From the NCBI RefSeq assembly GCF_023544445.1, contig NZ_JALPVJ010000013.1, positions 186,001 through 250,000 on the forward strand: 64,000 bases of DNA, written 5' to 3'. The notes below the pieces were generated by a model. The model saw nothing but the letters and a program-made list of their open reading frames with translations, did no database searches and had not been told where the DNA came from. The DNA is from Actinoplanes sp. M2I2 (lineage in GTDB: Bacteria > Actinomycetota > Actinomycetes > Mycobacteriales > Micromonosporaceae). A program made the position numbers and the translations under genes. Positions 8,257 to 17,357 of the stretch are shown here, one piece after another. Within the stretch, counting starts at the first letter, position 1. Each line of letters opens with the position of its first letter.

Positions 8257-11200
8257 ATGCGCTCCCTGTCCAGACTGGCCCTGGCCGGCCTCGTGGCTGT
8301 CACGTCCTTTTTGGTGGTGACGAGCCGGCCCGCCGAAGCTCATGAGCGACCGGCCATCCAGGCCGACCGCAAGCCGGCCAAGGGCACCCCGATGCCGGTC
8401 CGGCCCCGGCGGGCCGATCCGGCCGAGACGGCCACCGCCCCGGCCCAGGTGTCCTGGCCCAAGGCGGCCAAGACCCTGGTCACCGGCAAGGCGACCGTCG
8501 GCGGCCTTCCGGTCGCCGTCGGCGGCGCGGCCCAGGTCGAGACGTTCGACCGGGCCACCAGCGACCGTCTGGGCGTGGCCGGGCCGGTCGTGCGGCTGGA
8601 CCGCACGGCCGAGGTCGAGATCGGGTACGCCTCGGTGGCCGGCGCCCGCGGCGGCGACTTCGGCTCGCGGCTGCAGCTGTCCCTGATCCCCGAGTGCGCC
8701 CTGCGCACCCCCGAGGCGGCCGCGTGCCGCCCGGTCCCGCTGCCCACCCGGAACGACACCGCGGCCGACACGGTCACGGCCGACCTGACCGCCGCGCCCG
8801 CCGGACAGCGGTCACTGCTGCTCGCGCTGACCGCGACGGACGCCTCGGCTCAGGGCGACTACTCGGCTACCGCGCTCGCGCCCTCCTCGAGCTGGGGCGT
8901 CTCGCCGTCCACGGGCGGGTTCAGCTGGAACTACCCCATCCGGACGCCTCCGGTGCCGGGCAAGCTCAACCCCAGCATCGCGCTGTCCTACTCCTCGCAG
9001 ACCGTCGACGGGCGCACCAGCACCACGAACAACCAGGGCTCCTGGGTCGGCGAGGGCTTCACCTACGAGCCCGGTTACATCGAGCGCCGTTACAAGGCGT
9101 GCAGCCAGGACGGTCACAAGTACAACGGCGACCTGTGCTGGGGCACGGACAACGCGTTCCTGGTCCTCGGTGGGCGGTCGACCCGGCTCATCGGCAAGGA
9201 CAAGACCTGGCGGCCGGCCGACGACGACGGCTCCAAGGTCGAGAAGCTCGACGCCGCCACCAACGGCGACAACGACGGCGAGCACTGGCGGATCACCACG
9301 ACCGACGGCACCCAGTACACGTTCGGCAAGCAGCGCCTGCCGGGGTGGACGGCCGGCGCCGACGAAACCGACTCGACGTGGTCGGTGCCGGTCTACGGTG
9401 ACGACGCCGACGAGCCGTGCCACAAGGCCGCGTTCGCCGACTCGGCCTGCACCCAGGCCTGGCGCTGGAATCTCGACCACGTCCAGGACGTCCACGGCAA
9501 CGTCATCACGTATTTCTACGGCCGCGAGACCAATCACTACGCCAAGAACAACAAGACCGACGTCACGGGCACGGCCTACCACCGCGGCGGCTGGCTCAAG
9601 CGGGTCGACTACGGTCAGCGCAGCGACACCATCTTCACGGTGCCCGCCCCGGCCCGGGTGGTGTTCGGCGAGGCCGAGCGCTGCGAACCGACCAGCACGA
9701 TGGACTGCGCGCCGGGCAAGCTGACCGACAGCACCGCGCTCAACTGGCCCGACGTGCCGTGGGACCGCAACTGCGCGTCCGGCGCCAAGTGCAAGGCGAA
9801 CCAGAATGCACCCACCTTCTGGACCCGCAAGCGGCTGAGCACGATCACCCCGCAGATCCGCGTCGGCAGCGACTGGACGCCGGTCGAGCGGTGGAGCCTG
9901 GACCACCTGTTCACCAACAACGGTGACGGCAGCCGCACCCTGTGGCTCAACAAGATCGCCCACACCGGGCTCATCGGCGGCACCCAGACGCTGCCGGTGA
10001 CCGAGCTGTCCGGCCAGCAGCTGCCCAACCGGGTGGACGTGCCCGGCGACAACACGGCCGCGCTGGTCCGATTCCGGGTGGCCGCGATCTACACCGACAC
10101 CGGTGGCCAGATCGACGTCTCGTACTCCAAGCCCGACTGCACGGCCGGCGCGCTGCCCAAGGCGGGGGAGAGCACCAAGCGGTGCTTCCCGGTGCGCTGG
10201 CATCCCAACGGCGAGGAGGAGCCGGTCACCGACTGGTTCCTGAAGTACGTGGTCACCTCGGTCGTCCAGACCGACCGGGTCGGCGGCGCACCCGACCAGC
10301 TGACGTCCTACGAGTACGTCGGTGACGCGGCCTGGCGCAAGCCCGCGCCGGACGGCCTGACCGAGGACAAGTACCTCACCTGGGGCGAGTGGCGCGGCTA
10401 CCCGCAGGTCGTGGTGCGCGGCGGCGACGGCCAGACCATGACCACCAAGGTGGAGCACAACTACCTGCGCGGCATGGACGGTGACAAGCTGCCGGCCGGC
10501 GGCACCCGCGACGTGAAGCGGACCGACTCGACCGGGGTGACCTACAACGACCAGGACGGCCTGGCCGGCTTCGAGTACGAGACGGTCACCTACAACGGCG
10601 ACGACGTGGTCACCAAGACCCTCACCTCGCCGCTGCTGCAGGAGACCGGCAGCCAGGTCAACAGCTGGGGCACCGACCGCGCGTACCGGCTGCTCCCGCA
10701 GACCGCCCGCGAGCTGATCGCGCTGGACGGCGGGAAGTGGCGCGAGACCAAGTCGGTCACGTCCTACGACTCGCTCGGCCGGGAGACCCAGGTCGACGAC
10801 CTGGCCGACACCTCGACCGCGGCCGACGACCGGTGCACCCGCACGACGTACGCCGACAACACCACCACGTGGCTGCGAGACCTGCCGCGTGAGCTCGAGA
10901 CGGCCACGGTGAACTGCGCCAGGACACCGTCCCGGCCGGCCGATCTGATGCAGCACGAGAAGTATTACTACGACGTCACCGGCGCCACCCTGGACGCCGT
11001 CGTGGCCGGCACCACCGCCTACCCGGCGCCGACCACCGGCAACGCCACCCTCGTGCGCAAGCTCGACAACGGCGGATCGTTCTATCCGACCGCCCGCTCG
11101 ACCTTCGACAAGTACGGCCGGGTGCTCACCGTGGCCGGCCCGGACGGGGCGGTCAGCACCACCACCACGTACGCCGAGACGGCCGGCCTGACCACGTCGA

Positions 11201-14200
11201 GCACCACCAAGAACGCGCTCGGCCATGTCGACACGGTCGTCTACGAGCCGGCCTGGGGCAGCCCCAAGTACCAGACCGACCCCAACGACAAGCGCATCGA
11301 CTTCACGTACGACCCGATGGGCCGGCTCACCGCGGTGTGGCAGCCCGACCGGTCCAAGCTCGGCGGCCAGACCGCCAGCCTGAAGTACGGCTACCGGGTC
11401 GAGAAGGACAAGCCGGTCGCGGTCAGCACGCAGCGGGTGCGCAACGACGGCAGCTACAGCACCGAATACGAGCTGTACGACGGCTGGCTGCGCTCGCGCC
11501 AGACCCAGGCTCCCGGCCCGGAGAACGGGCGGCTGGTCGGCGAGACGTTCTACACGCCGACCGGCAAGACGGCCAAGGTGAACGCCACCTACTTCGCCGC
11601 CGGCGCGCCGGACGACACGTTGCTGAAGACCGCCGACGGCTCGGTCGACGGGCAGACGAAGTACGTCTACGACGGGGCCGACCGCCTCGTGGCCGAGGTC
11701 GCCGCGGTCTCCGGCAACGAGAAGTGGCGGACGCTCAGCTCCTATCACGGCGACCGCGTCGACCTCGACCCGCCGACCGGGGGCACGCCCACCTCGCAGG
11801 TCCTCAACGCCCGGGGCCAGCTGGTCGAGCTGCGCCAGTACCAGGGTGCCGGGCCGACCGGGGCCTACGACGCGACCCGGTACACGTACACGCCGGCCGG
11901 GCAGAAGGACAGCGTCGTCGACTCGTCCGGCAACACTTGGCGGTACGCCTTCGACAAGCGTGGCCGGCTGACCCGGACCGATGACCCGGACGCGGGCCGC
12001 ACCGACTACGGCTACGACAGCCTCGACCGGCAGATCACGATCAAGGACGCCCGCAACCAGTCGGTCTTCTTCGCCTACGACGCGGTGGGCCGCAAGACCG
12101 CGACCCACCGCGGCCTGGACGCCACCGGCGAGAAGCTGGCCGCCTGGGAGTACGACACCAAGGCCAAGGGACAGCTGTACTACGCGGCCCGGCTGGTCGG
12201 CGGGAAGATGTTCGCCACGGCGACCATGCAGATGGACGACCAGTACCGGCCGTTGCTGACCCGGTACATCGTGCCGGACTCGCTGGGCGCGGAGCTCAAG
12301 GGCACGTACGACTTCACCACGACCTACAACCGGGACGACACGCTGCAGGGCGCGGGCTTCCCGGCCGCCGGTGGCCTGCCGGCCGAGGCGGTGACCTACA
12401 CCTACGACAGCGTCGAGCGGATCACCAAGGTCACCGGCACCGCCACCACCTACGTGACCGACGTCGACTACGCCCAGACGGGCGAGGTCAACCAGGTCAC
12501 GCTGAACGCGGGCGGCAAGAAGGCCTGGGCCACGTACGAGCACGAGCGCGGCACCAACCGGCTGACGCGTTCCCGGCTCGACCGCGAGACCGTCGCCGCC
12601 GTGGACATCGATCAGCGCTTCAGCTACGACGCGGTCGGCAACGTGACCGCCGTGGCCGACGAGCCGGCCGGCGGCAAGCGCGACATCCAGTGTCTCAGCT
12701 ACGACTATCTGCGCCGGATGACGCATGCCTGGACGACCGCGACCGGCACGGCCCAGGACTGCCCGGGCGGCACCGAGGTCACCGGCGTGGGCGGCCCGGC
12801 GCCGTACGACCACGCGTACACCTACGACAAGGCCGGCAGTCGGGAGACCGAGACGGTCCGCGGGACCGACGGCAGCGTCGTCGAGCGGGCCTACGACTAC
12901 GCGGACGCCGGCGCCGCTCAGCCGCATCTGCTCAAGTCGGTGACCACCACCACGCCCGCGGGGCAGGCGGTCGACTCCTACGAGTACGACGAGCGCGGCA
13001 GCACCAAGGTGCGCGCGGTCGGCGGGGCCCGGCAGGAGCTGACCTGGGATGCCGAGGGCAACCTGGCCTCGGCCACGGTGAAGGGCGCCGGCGGCGCGCC
13101 CGACGCGACCACCAGCTACGTGTACGGCGCGGACGGCGGCCGCATCGCCCGGGTCGACCCGGTGTCGACCACGGTCTACCTGGGTGTGCTGGAGTTGCGG
13201 CTCAACCGGACGAGCAAGGCGGTGACCGGCGTCCGCCAGGTGCCGCTGACCAACGGCCTGACCGTTTCGCAGACCGCGGCCGCCTCGTTCCTCGTCATGC
13301 CCGACCACCACGGGACGGGCCAGGCGGCGATCGGTGTCGCCACCGGTGATCTGATCCTGCGCAAGCAGACCCCGTTCGGTTCTCCGCGCGGCGGCACCGC
13401 GGTGCGGTGGCCGGACGACCGGACGTTCGTAGGCGGGGTCAATGACCCCGGGACCGGACTGATCTCGATCGGCGCCCGCGAGTACGACCCGCTCATCGGG
13501 CGGTTCCTGTCGGCCGACCCGATCACCGACGCCAAGGACCCGCAACAGCTGCACGGCTATGCGTACTCCAACAACGCGCCGATGACCCAGACCGACCCGA
13601 CCGGCAAGCGGGCCTGCATCGACGACAACTGCCGGATGATCCATCCCCACGTCCCGCCGGCCAGGCCCGCCCAGCCGCCGACAGTCAAGAACAAGCGGTT
13701 GCGGGGGTTGCTCAACGACGTGTATTCGGCCAAGAACAACAACACCCGCTGGGTCGGCCGTGGCAAAGCCGGCGAGGCGTTGCTGCACGAGAAGCGGACC
13801 GGCCTCAAATCCGGGGTCGGGGCCAGTGCGACCTTCCACCACAAGGACGTGGTCGACTTGATGGGCGGCCTGGCCAACCTGATCGACGACTACGAGAAGC
13901 GGACCCTCAAGGGCAGCCGGGGTATGACCAAACTGACCGACGGCGAGCAAACCGCGACGCTCGAACCGGACGAGGTCAAGCTGGCCAAGGCCGAGGCCAA
14001 GGAGTTGTGGGACGCGATCCACGCCACCGACGAGGCGGGGGCGGTCACGGCCGACACCGACTCCAAGCCGGTGGTCAAGGCCGAGATCGAGGGCGTCATG
14101 GAGAACGTCAAGTCGAAGTGGGGCGTCCGGGACATCACCGGCGAGAAATTCGACGAGTCCAACCAGTTCAAGATGCCGCGCCACCAGAAGCCGCCGGCGG

Positions 14201-14394
14201 AACCGAAGCCGGGCACCGGAGGTGGAAGCCCGCACGTGCCCAGGGGCGGGGTCGGCGGCGTCGGCCGGGGAGCCAACATCGTCGAGGGCGGAGCCGCGGT
14301 GGGGGCGGCGATCGTGTACGGTCCGGAGGCGGTCTACTGCGCCTACTTCCCCGAAATGTGCACCTTCCCCGGAAGCGACGTCCCGATGGCATGA
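8257..14394 (+). CDS. RHS/YD-repeat polymorphic toxin protein with unfamiliar C-terminal effector tip
   Basis: The ATG at 8257 follows GGGAGGA (8244-8250) by 6 nt; a GTG at 8230 overlapping the previous stop is possible. The 2045-residue product begins with a signal peptide ending near SRPAEAHE, then a SpvB-like region (SSWGVSPSTGGFSWNYPI; SIALSYSSQTVDGR). Dozens of YD repeats follow (for example YDPMGRLTAVW, YDSLDRQI, YDAVGRKT), which in this family wrap into a hollow shell. The RHS core signature lies at about 1734-1783 (AREYDPLIGRFLSADP, then GYAYSNNAP, then DPTG), the usual point where the variable toxin is cut off. The remaining ~262 residues (13606-14391) hold WVGRGKAGEALLHEKRTG and ATFHHKDVVDLMGG, then a Gly/Pro-rich linker and a hydrophobic tail. 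No HNH, ADP-ribosyltransferase or deaminase motif was recognised. Role inferred: contact or secreted toxin, paired with the next gene. Confidence 0.92.
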   Translation: MRSLSRLALAGLVAVTSFLVVTSRPAEAHERPAIQADRKPAKGTPMPVRPRRADPAETATAPAQVSWPKAAKTLVTGKATVGGLPVAVGGAAQVETFDRATSDRLGVAGPVVRLDRTAEVEIGYASVAGARGGDFGSRLQLSLIPECALRTPEAAACRPVPLPTRNDTAADTVTADLTAAPAGQRSLLLALTATDASAQGDYSATALAPSSSWGVSPSTGGFSWNYPIRTPPVPGKLNPSIALSYSSQTVDGRTSTTNNQGSWVGEGFTYEPGYIERRYKACSQDGHKYNGDLCWGTDNAFLVLGGRSTRLIGKDKTWRPADDDGSKVEKLDAATNGDNDGEHWRITTTDGTQYTFGKQRLPGWTAGADETDSTWSVPVYGDDADEPCHKAAFADSACTQAWRWNLDHVQDVHGNVITYFYGRETNHYAKNNKTDVTGTAYHRGGWLKRVDYGQRSDTIFTVPAPARVVFGEAERCEPTSTMDCAPGKLTDSTALNWPDVPWDRNCASGAKCKANQNAPTFWTRKRLSTITPQIRVGSDWTPVERWSLDHLFTNNGDGSRTLWLNKIAHTGLIGGTQTLPVTELSGQQLPNRVDVPGDNTAALVRFRVAAIYTDTGGQIDVSYSKPDCTAGALPKAGESTKRCFPVRWHPNGEEEPVTDWFLKYVVTSVVQTDRVGGAPDQLTSYEYVGDAAWRKPAPDGLTEDKYLTWGEWRGYPQVVVRGGDGQTMTTKVEHNYLRGMDGDKLPAGGTRDVKRTDSTGVTYNDQDGLAGFEYETVTYNGDDVVTKTLTSPLLQETGSQVNSWGTDRAYRLLPQTARELIALDGGKWRETKSVTSYDSLGRETQVDDLADTSTAADDRCTRTTYADNTTTWLRDLPRELETATVNCARTPSRPADLMQHEKYYYDVTGATLDAVVAGTTAYPAPTTGNATLVRKLDNGGSFYPTARSTFDKYGRVLTVAGPDGAVSTTTTYAETAGLTTSSTTKNALGHVDTVVYEPAWGSPKYQTDPNDKRIDFTYDPMGRLTAVWQPDRSKLGGQTASLKYGYRVEKDKPVAVSTQRVRNDGSYSTEYELYDGWLRSRQTQAPGPENGRLVGETFYTPTGKTAKVNATYFAAGAPDDTLLKTADGSVDGQTKYVYDGADRLVAEVAAVSGNEKWRTLSSYHGDRVDLDPPTGGTPTSQVLNARGQLVELRQYQGAGPTGAYDATRYTYTPAGQKDSVVDSSGNTWRYAFDKRGRLTRTDDPDAGRTDYGYDSLDRQITIKDARNQSVFFAYDAVGRKTATHRGLDATGEKLAAWEYDTKAKGQLYYAARLVGGKMFATATMQMDDQYRPLLTRYIVPDSLGAELKGTYDFTTTYNRDDTLQGAGFPAAGGLPAEAVTYTYDSVERITKVTGTATTYVTDVDYAQTGEVNQVTLNAGGKKAWATYEHERGTNRLTRSRLDRETVAAVDIDQRFSYDAVGNVTAVADEPAGGKRDIQCLSYDYLRRMTHAWTTATGTAQDCPGGTEVTGVGGPAPYDHAYTYDKAGSRETETVRGTDGSVVERAYDYADAGAAQPHLLKSVTTTTPAGQAVDSYEYDERGSTKVRAVGGARQELTWDAEGNLASATVKGAGGAPDATTSYVYGADGGRIARVDPVSTTVYLGVLELRLNRTSKAVTGVRQVPLTNGLTVSQTAAASFLVMPDHHGTGQAAIGVATGDLILRKQTPFGSPRGGTAVRWPDDRTFVGGVNDPGTGLISIGAREYDPLIGRFLSADPITDAKDPQQLHGYAYSNNAPMTQTDPTGKRACIDDNCRMIHPHVPPARPAQPPTVKNKRLRGLLNDVYSAKNNNTRWVGRGKAGEALLHEKRTGLKSGVGASATFHHKDVVDLMGGLANLIDDYEKRTLKGSRGMTKLTDGEQTATLEPDEVKLAKAEAKELWDAIHATDEAGAVTADTDSKPVVKAEIEGVMENVKSKWGVRDITGEKFDESNQFKMPRHQKPPAEPKPGTGGGSPHVPRGGVGGVGRGANIVEGGAAVGAAIVYGPEAVYCAYFPEMCTFPGSDVPMA

Positions 14395-15200
14395 GCGAGC
14401 GAATCCCGGTCTACTTCGGGTTCCGCGACTACTTGTGGGATGTGCTCCCGGAATCCCGGGAGCACATCCTCAGCGAGGAGTTGTCGGAGGTCGAATCATC
14501 CGGTGACACCAGGGTGTTGACCGCCTACCGGTTCATGTCCAACGCGTTCTTCCGCCCGGTGCTGCTGGCCGCGGCCGAGAGCGGCGACATCGAGCTCGCG
14601 CGACGGTGCATCGCTCTGGTCGAGGACATGCTGGCCGGCCGCGACGCCGACCTGGTCGACCTGGTGCGCATCCGGGTGCTGAGCAAGACCGGCGAGTCGG
14701 CGGCGCTCGGTGACCTCTACCGGGCGTACGCCGGCCCGCTGACCCGTGAGGAGCTGGCGGTCAGTCATGCCGATCCGACCTACCTGCCGCCCGGCGACCC
14801 GAACGGGTCGCCGGCGTGGGTGGGCGACGGGCGGCCGGACGCCGCGGCGTGGGCCGTCCGGTCGTGGCTGTGGGAGCGGGTGCCCGGCACGCGCTCGCAT
14901 GTGCTGATCGCCGAGCGGGCCGAGGTGCGGGCGACGATGTCGCTGGTCGCCATGACGCCCGGCCGCTACCTCTCCGAGGCCTTCCTACGGGGCCTGCTGC
15001 CCGAGGCGGGCGAGGCGGCAGCCGAGCTGGGCGACCCTGAGCCGAGCGAGGAGTCGGCCGCCGCGGTCGAGGCGATGCTGGCCGACCCGCTCATGGCTGC
15101 GCTGCTGCGCCCGCACCTGGGGGAGGTCGTCGCGGAGGCCGCCCGTAACCCGCTGCTCCGGGCTCATGCGGGCCCCGGGCTCGGCAGCCTCCTGTCCTGA
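14391..15200 (+). CDS. Probable immunity protein, internally duplicated
   Basis: The start ATG at 14391 overlaps the RHS stop (ATGA), the usual toxin-immunity arrangement, and gives 269 residues with no signal peptide or membrane segment. I do not recognise the family. The protein is two diverged copies of one ~105-residue mostly helical unit. RDYLWDVLPESREHIL (12-27) matches RSWLWERVPGTRSHVL (157-172), VEDML (77-81) matches VEAML (226-230), and LYRAYAGP (109-116) matches LLRAHAGP (255-262). A Pro/Gly/Asp-rich linker (129-150) joins them. A cytosolic protein directly coupled to a variable RHS tip is most simply its antidote, but this rests on position alone. An unrelated chaperone or helper is the alternative. 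Confidence 0.75.
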   Translation: MSERIPVYFGFRDYLWDVLPESREHILSEELSEVESSGDTRVLTAYRFMSNAFFRPVLLAAAESGDIELARRCIALVEDMLAGRDADLVDLVRIRVLSKTGESAALGDLYRAYAGPLTREELAVSHADPTYLPPGDPNGSPAWVGDGRPDAAAWAVRSWLWERVPGTRSHVLIAERAEVRATMSLVAMTPGRYLSEAFLRGLLPEAGEAAAELGDPEPSEESAAAVEAMLADPLMAALLRPHLGEVVAEAARNPLLRAHAGPGLGSLLS

Positions 15201-15389
15201 GAGCGGCCTCCGCGCCGGTTCAGACTCTCCTTTCCGCTGCGATCTCCTCCTGGCCGACCAACGCGTCCGGAACCCTCCGCCGGTGATCGATCCTTGACGC
15301 AAAGTTCTTGGTCGACGGGGGCAACAACTCGGGTAACCCAGCGCGTCTGTTGATCGACGCTGTCTTGAGAACCCCGAGGAGCCGTACCG

Positions 15390-16028
15390 ATGGCGATGAC
15401 CCATAGGCGGATCAAGGACGACGTGGCGCCGGGGACGGCCATGGTCCGTGGCTCGGGAACGAAAGCCCACACATGTCACCCCGTTGTGCGAGTGGGCCGG
15501 GCGTTCGGCTCGGCGCGCACCGAGCAGGCCACCTCTCCGGCACTGCGGATTCTGACCGCTCATCTGGAGATGCTCTCGGCGGTGCTCACCGAGCTACAGC
15601 CCGCGGCGGTTCTGGCTGCCAGTGACGCCGCGGTCGAACTGGCCAAGGGTGTCCTGGCCGATGCGGCCGGCGAAGTGCCTTCGGCGGCGGAGCCCACCTT
15701 GGCCGTCGCGGCCCGGCAGATCGTCGACGAGGCGCTTGCTGACGCGCACCTCACGCCGCAGTGGGTGGCCCGGGAGCTGAGTGTCTCGGAGCGAACGCTG
15801 CAACGGGCCTTCCGCGACGAGGGGGAGAGCTTGATGGCGTACGTCCGACGCAGGCGGCTCGAGGGTGCCCTGACCGACCTCGTCCGGAAGCAGCCGCAGT
15901 CCCGCGTCACCGAAGTGGCGTTTCGATGGGGATTCTCGGACAGCAGCCACCTGATCCGGGTGTGCCGCAAGGTCTACGGCCAGACGCCGACGCAGTACGT
16001 GCGCGCCCACGTCGGCCGGCCGATGTGA
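15390..16028 (+). CDS. AraC-type regulator lacking most of its sensor domain
   Basis: The ATG at 15390 lies 8 nt after GAGGAG and gives 212 residues. The C-terminal ~95 residues are a complete double helix-turn-helix of the AraC family (SERTLQRAFRDEGESLMAYV, then the second HTH ending WGFSDSSHLIRVCRKVYG, then QTPTQYVR). The segment at about 50-105 (ALRILTAHLEMLSAVLTEL and on) resembles the linker helix that normally follows the N-terminal sensor barrel of NphR-like AraC proteins of ~320 residues. The barrel itself is missing and replaced by ~45 residues of low similarity. It may therefore be a 5'-truncated gene or a constitutive DNA-binding protein. Its HTH is clearly paralogous to the protein at 16934. 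Target genes are unknown. Confidence 0.8.
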   Translation: MAMTHRRIKDDVAPGTAMVRGSGTKAHTCHPVVRVGRAFGSARTEQATSPALRILTAHLEMLSAVLTELQPAAVLAASDAAVELAKGVLADAAGEVPSAAEPTLAVAARQIVDEALADAHLTPQWVARELSVSERTLQRAFRDEGESLMAYVRRRRLEGALTDLVRKQPQSRVTEVAFRWGFSDSSHLIRVCRKVYGQTPTQYVRAHVGRPM

Positions 16029-16071
16029 GCCGTCGACGATCCTGACGTCGGCGAGGACGGGCGACGGGCCG

Positions 16072-16824
16072 CTATCGGCCGGGGTCGTCCATGCGTTCGA
16101 GCCAGCGGTTGAGCAGGGCTGTCTCGGCCGGTTCGAGGCGGTCGGTGCCCGTGAGCACGAGCTGGGAGTGCAGCCGGCGAGCGGCGGCGCGGATCGGGTC
16201 CGGCCCGGTCGGCGTCGCCGGTTCGGCGAGGACGGCGGCGAAGACGGCGTCGCGGGCGCGGTGCGACAGCGACGGGTCGTCGAACAGCGCGGGCCGGGTG
16301 ATGAGGCCGAGGGCCACTCCGATGTTGGCCGGCAGGATCAGCTGGGCGGCCCGCCGCGGTGTGGTGGTCAGGGCGCCGACGGCGGCGCACCGCAGCAGCG
16401 TCTTCTCGAGCAGTTCCAGAATGCGTTCGTACGCGGTCGCGGCGGACTGCGGCCGCGGTGTGAACATCAGTTGGTAGAGGACGGGCTGCCCGGCCGCGAA
16501 GGCCATGTGGTCGTCCCAGCCGGCATGCAGGTCGGCCACGGGGTTGTCGGTGACTTCGAGCTCGGCCTTGCGCCGGGCGTAGCGCTCGAACCCGGAATCG
16601 GCGACAGCGTCGAGCAGCCCCCGCTTGTCGCCGAAGAGCCGGTACAGCACCGGTTGGGTGACGCCGGCCTCCTCACTGACCGCCCGGGTGGCGATGTCAC
16701 CCTCCACGGACGCGACGAGCTGCCGTTCGGCCGCCTCGATGAGCGCGGCCCGGACGGCAGCGTCGTCGGCCGGCCCGACGGCGCCACGGCGCCGCCGCAG
16801 CGTACTCGCGTCCTGATCAGTCAT
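16072..16824 (-). CDS. TetR/AcrR family transcriptional repressor
   Basis: This protein has 250 residues. The N-terminal HTH is seen at about 43-74, with DIATRAVSEEAGVTQPVLYRLFGDKRGLLDAV giving the classic TetR helix pattern in which the recognition helix ends in LYRLFGDK. The C-terminal two-thirds is the helical ligand and dimer domain. The gene is divergent from the AraC-type gene at 16934, and the ~110 bp between them holds inverted repeats suitable as its operator. Family members repress a neighbouring gene, often an efflux pump or oxidoreductase, until they bind a small molecule. No enzyme or pump lies directly next to it here, so the target may be itself and the AraC gene. Confidence 0.92.
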   Translation of the reverse strand: MTDQDASTLRRRRGAVGPADDAAVRAALIEAAERQLVASVEGDIATRAVSEEAGVTQPVLYRLFGDKRGLLDAVADSGFERYARRKAELEVTDNPVADLHAGWDDHMAFAAGQPVLYQLMFTPRPQSAATAYERILELLEKTLLRCAAVGALTTTPRRAAQLILPANIGVALGLITRPALFDDPSLSHRARDAVFAAVLAEPATPTGPDPIRAAARRLHSQLVLTGTDRLEPAETALLNRWLERMDDPGR

Positions 16825-16862
16825 GAATCAATGATATGACGCCTTGATAGCGGCGATCGGGC

Positions 16863-16897
16863 GACCGTGCTACGGTCGATCGTATCGTCGAAACGAC
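16863..16897. promoter_or_regulatory. Inverted repeats between divergent TetR and AraC-type genes
   Basis: GACCG-TGCTA-CGGTC (16863-16877) and GTCG-AAA-CGAC (16887-16897) are two perfect short dyads in the 109-bp shared promoter region. They are candidate operators for the TetR protein. A TTGATA hexamer at 16844-16849 may be a -35 for the rightward gene, but no good -10 is visible. Confidence 0.4.
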
Positions 16898-16933
16898 TAG
16901 GCGCTATCGTCACTATGCTCGGGGAGTGAGGTC

Positions 16934-17320
16934 ATGACGGGTTCACGGCTCACGGTGGTCGCCCGCCTGACCTGTGTGTCGTACGCCTTGGCGCTCACCG
17001 GCGCCGCTCAGCGGCTCGTCGACGAGCACCTCGAGCATCGGACGCTGACGCCCGAGCAGGTGGCCCAGGCGCTCAACATCTCCACCCGCACGCTCTACCG
17101 CGCCTTCGCGGTGAACGGCGAGCCCCTGATGGCGTACGTCCGCCGGCGGCGCCTGGAAAGGGCGCTGGCCGACCTGGCCGACCCGCAGCGGTGCCTCAAC
17201 GTGGCTGAGATCGCCGCCCGCTGGGGCTTCGCCGACAGCAGCCACCTGGCCCGCGCGTGCCGTGGCAAGTACGGACAGACTCCCACCGAGTACGTCCGTG
17301 CCCAGGCGTCCGCCGCCTAG
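16934..17320 (+). CDS. Stand-alone AraC-type helix-turn-helix protein
   Basis: This is a 128-residue protein started by ATG 8 nt after GGGGAG. It consists almost only of the AraC DNA-binding unit: first HTH TPEQVAQALNISTRTLYRAF, linker helix AYVRRRRLERALADLAD, second HTH ending WGFADSSHLARACRGKYG. The usual ~180-residue sensor domain is absent. About two-thirds of the HTH residues match the protein at 15390, so the two genes flanking the TetR gene arose by duplication. Short proteins like this (SoxS/MarA-like in architecture) act in proportion to their amount, so control by the divergent TetR repressor would make sense; this is an inference. Confidence 0.82.
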   Translation: MTGSRLTVVARLTCVSYALALTGAAQRLVDEHLEHRTLTPEQVAQALNISTRTLYRAFAVNGEPLMAYVRRRRLERALADLADPQRCLNVAEIAARWGFADSSHLARACRGKYGQTPTEYVRAQASAA

Positions 17321-17357
17321 CCGGGACTGCACGGCGGGTGGTCGGGCACTCAACCCT

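Noticed and set aside
1443..14235. Very long minus-strand open frames antisense to the RHS operon (1443-4640, 4466-8062, 8812-14235)
   Set aside because: They arise because third-codon G/C bias on the plus strand leaves few stops on the other strand. Their translations are Arg/Gly/Val-rich without domains, while the plus-strand products show clear families.
15201..15389. TTGACG at 15294-15299 as a promoter for the first AraC-type gene
   Set aside because: No acceptable -10 lies 16-19 bp downstream (the bases are a G-run), so it is not listed as a promoter.
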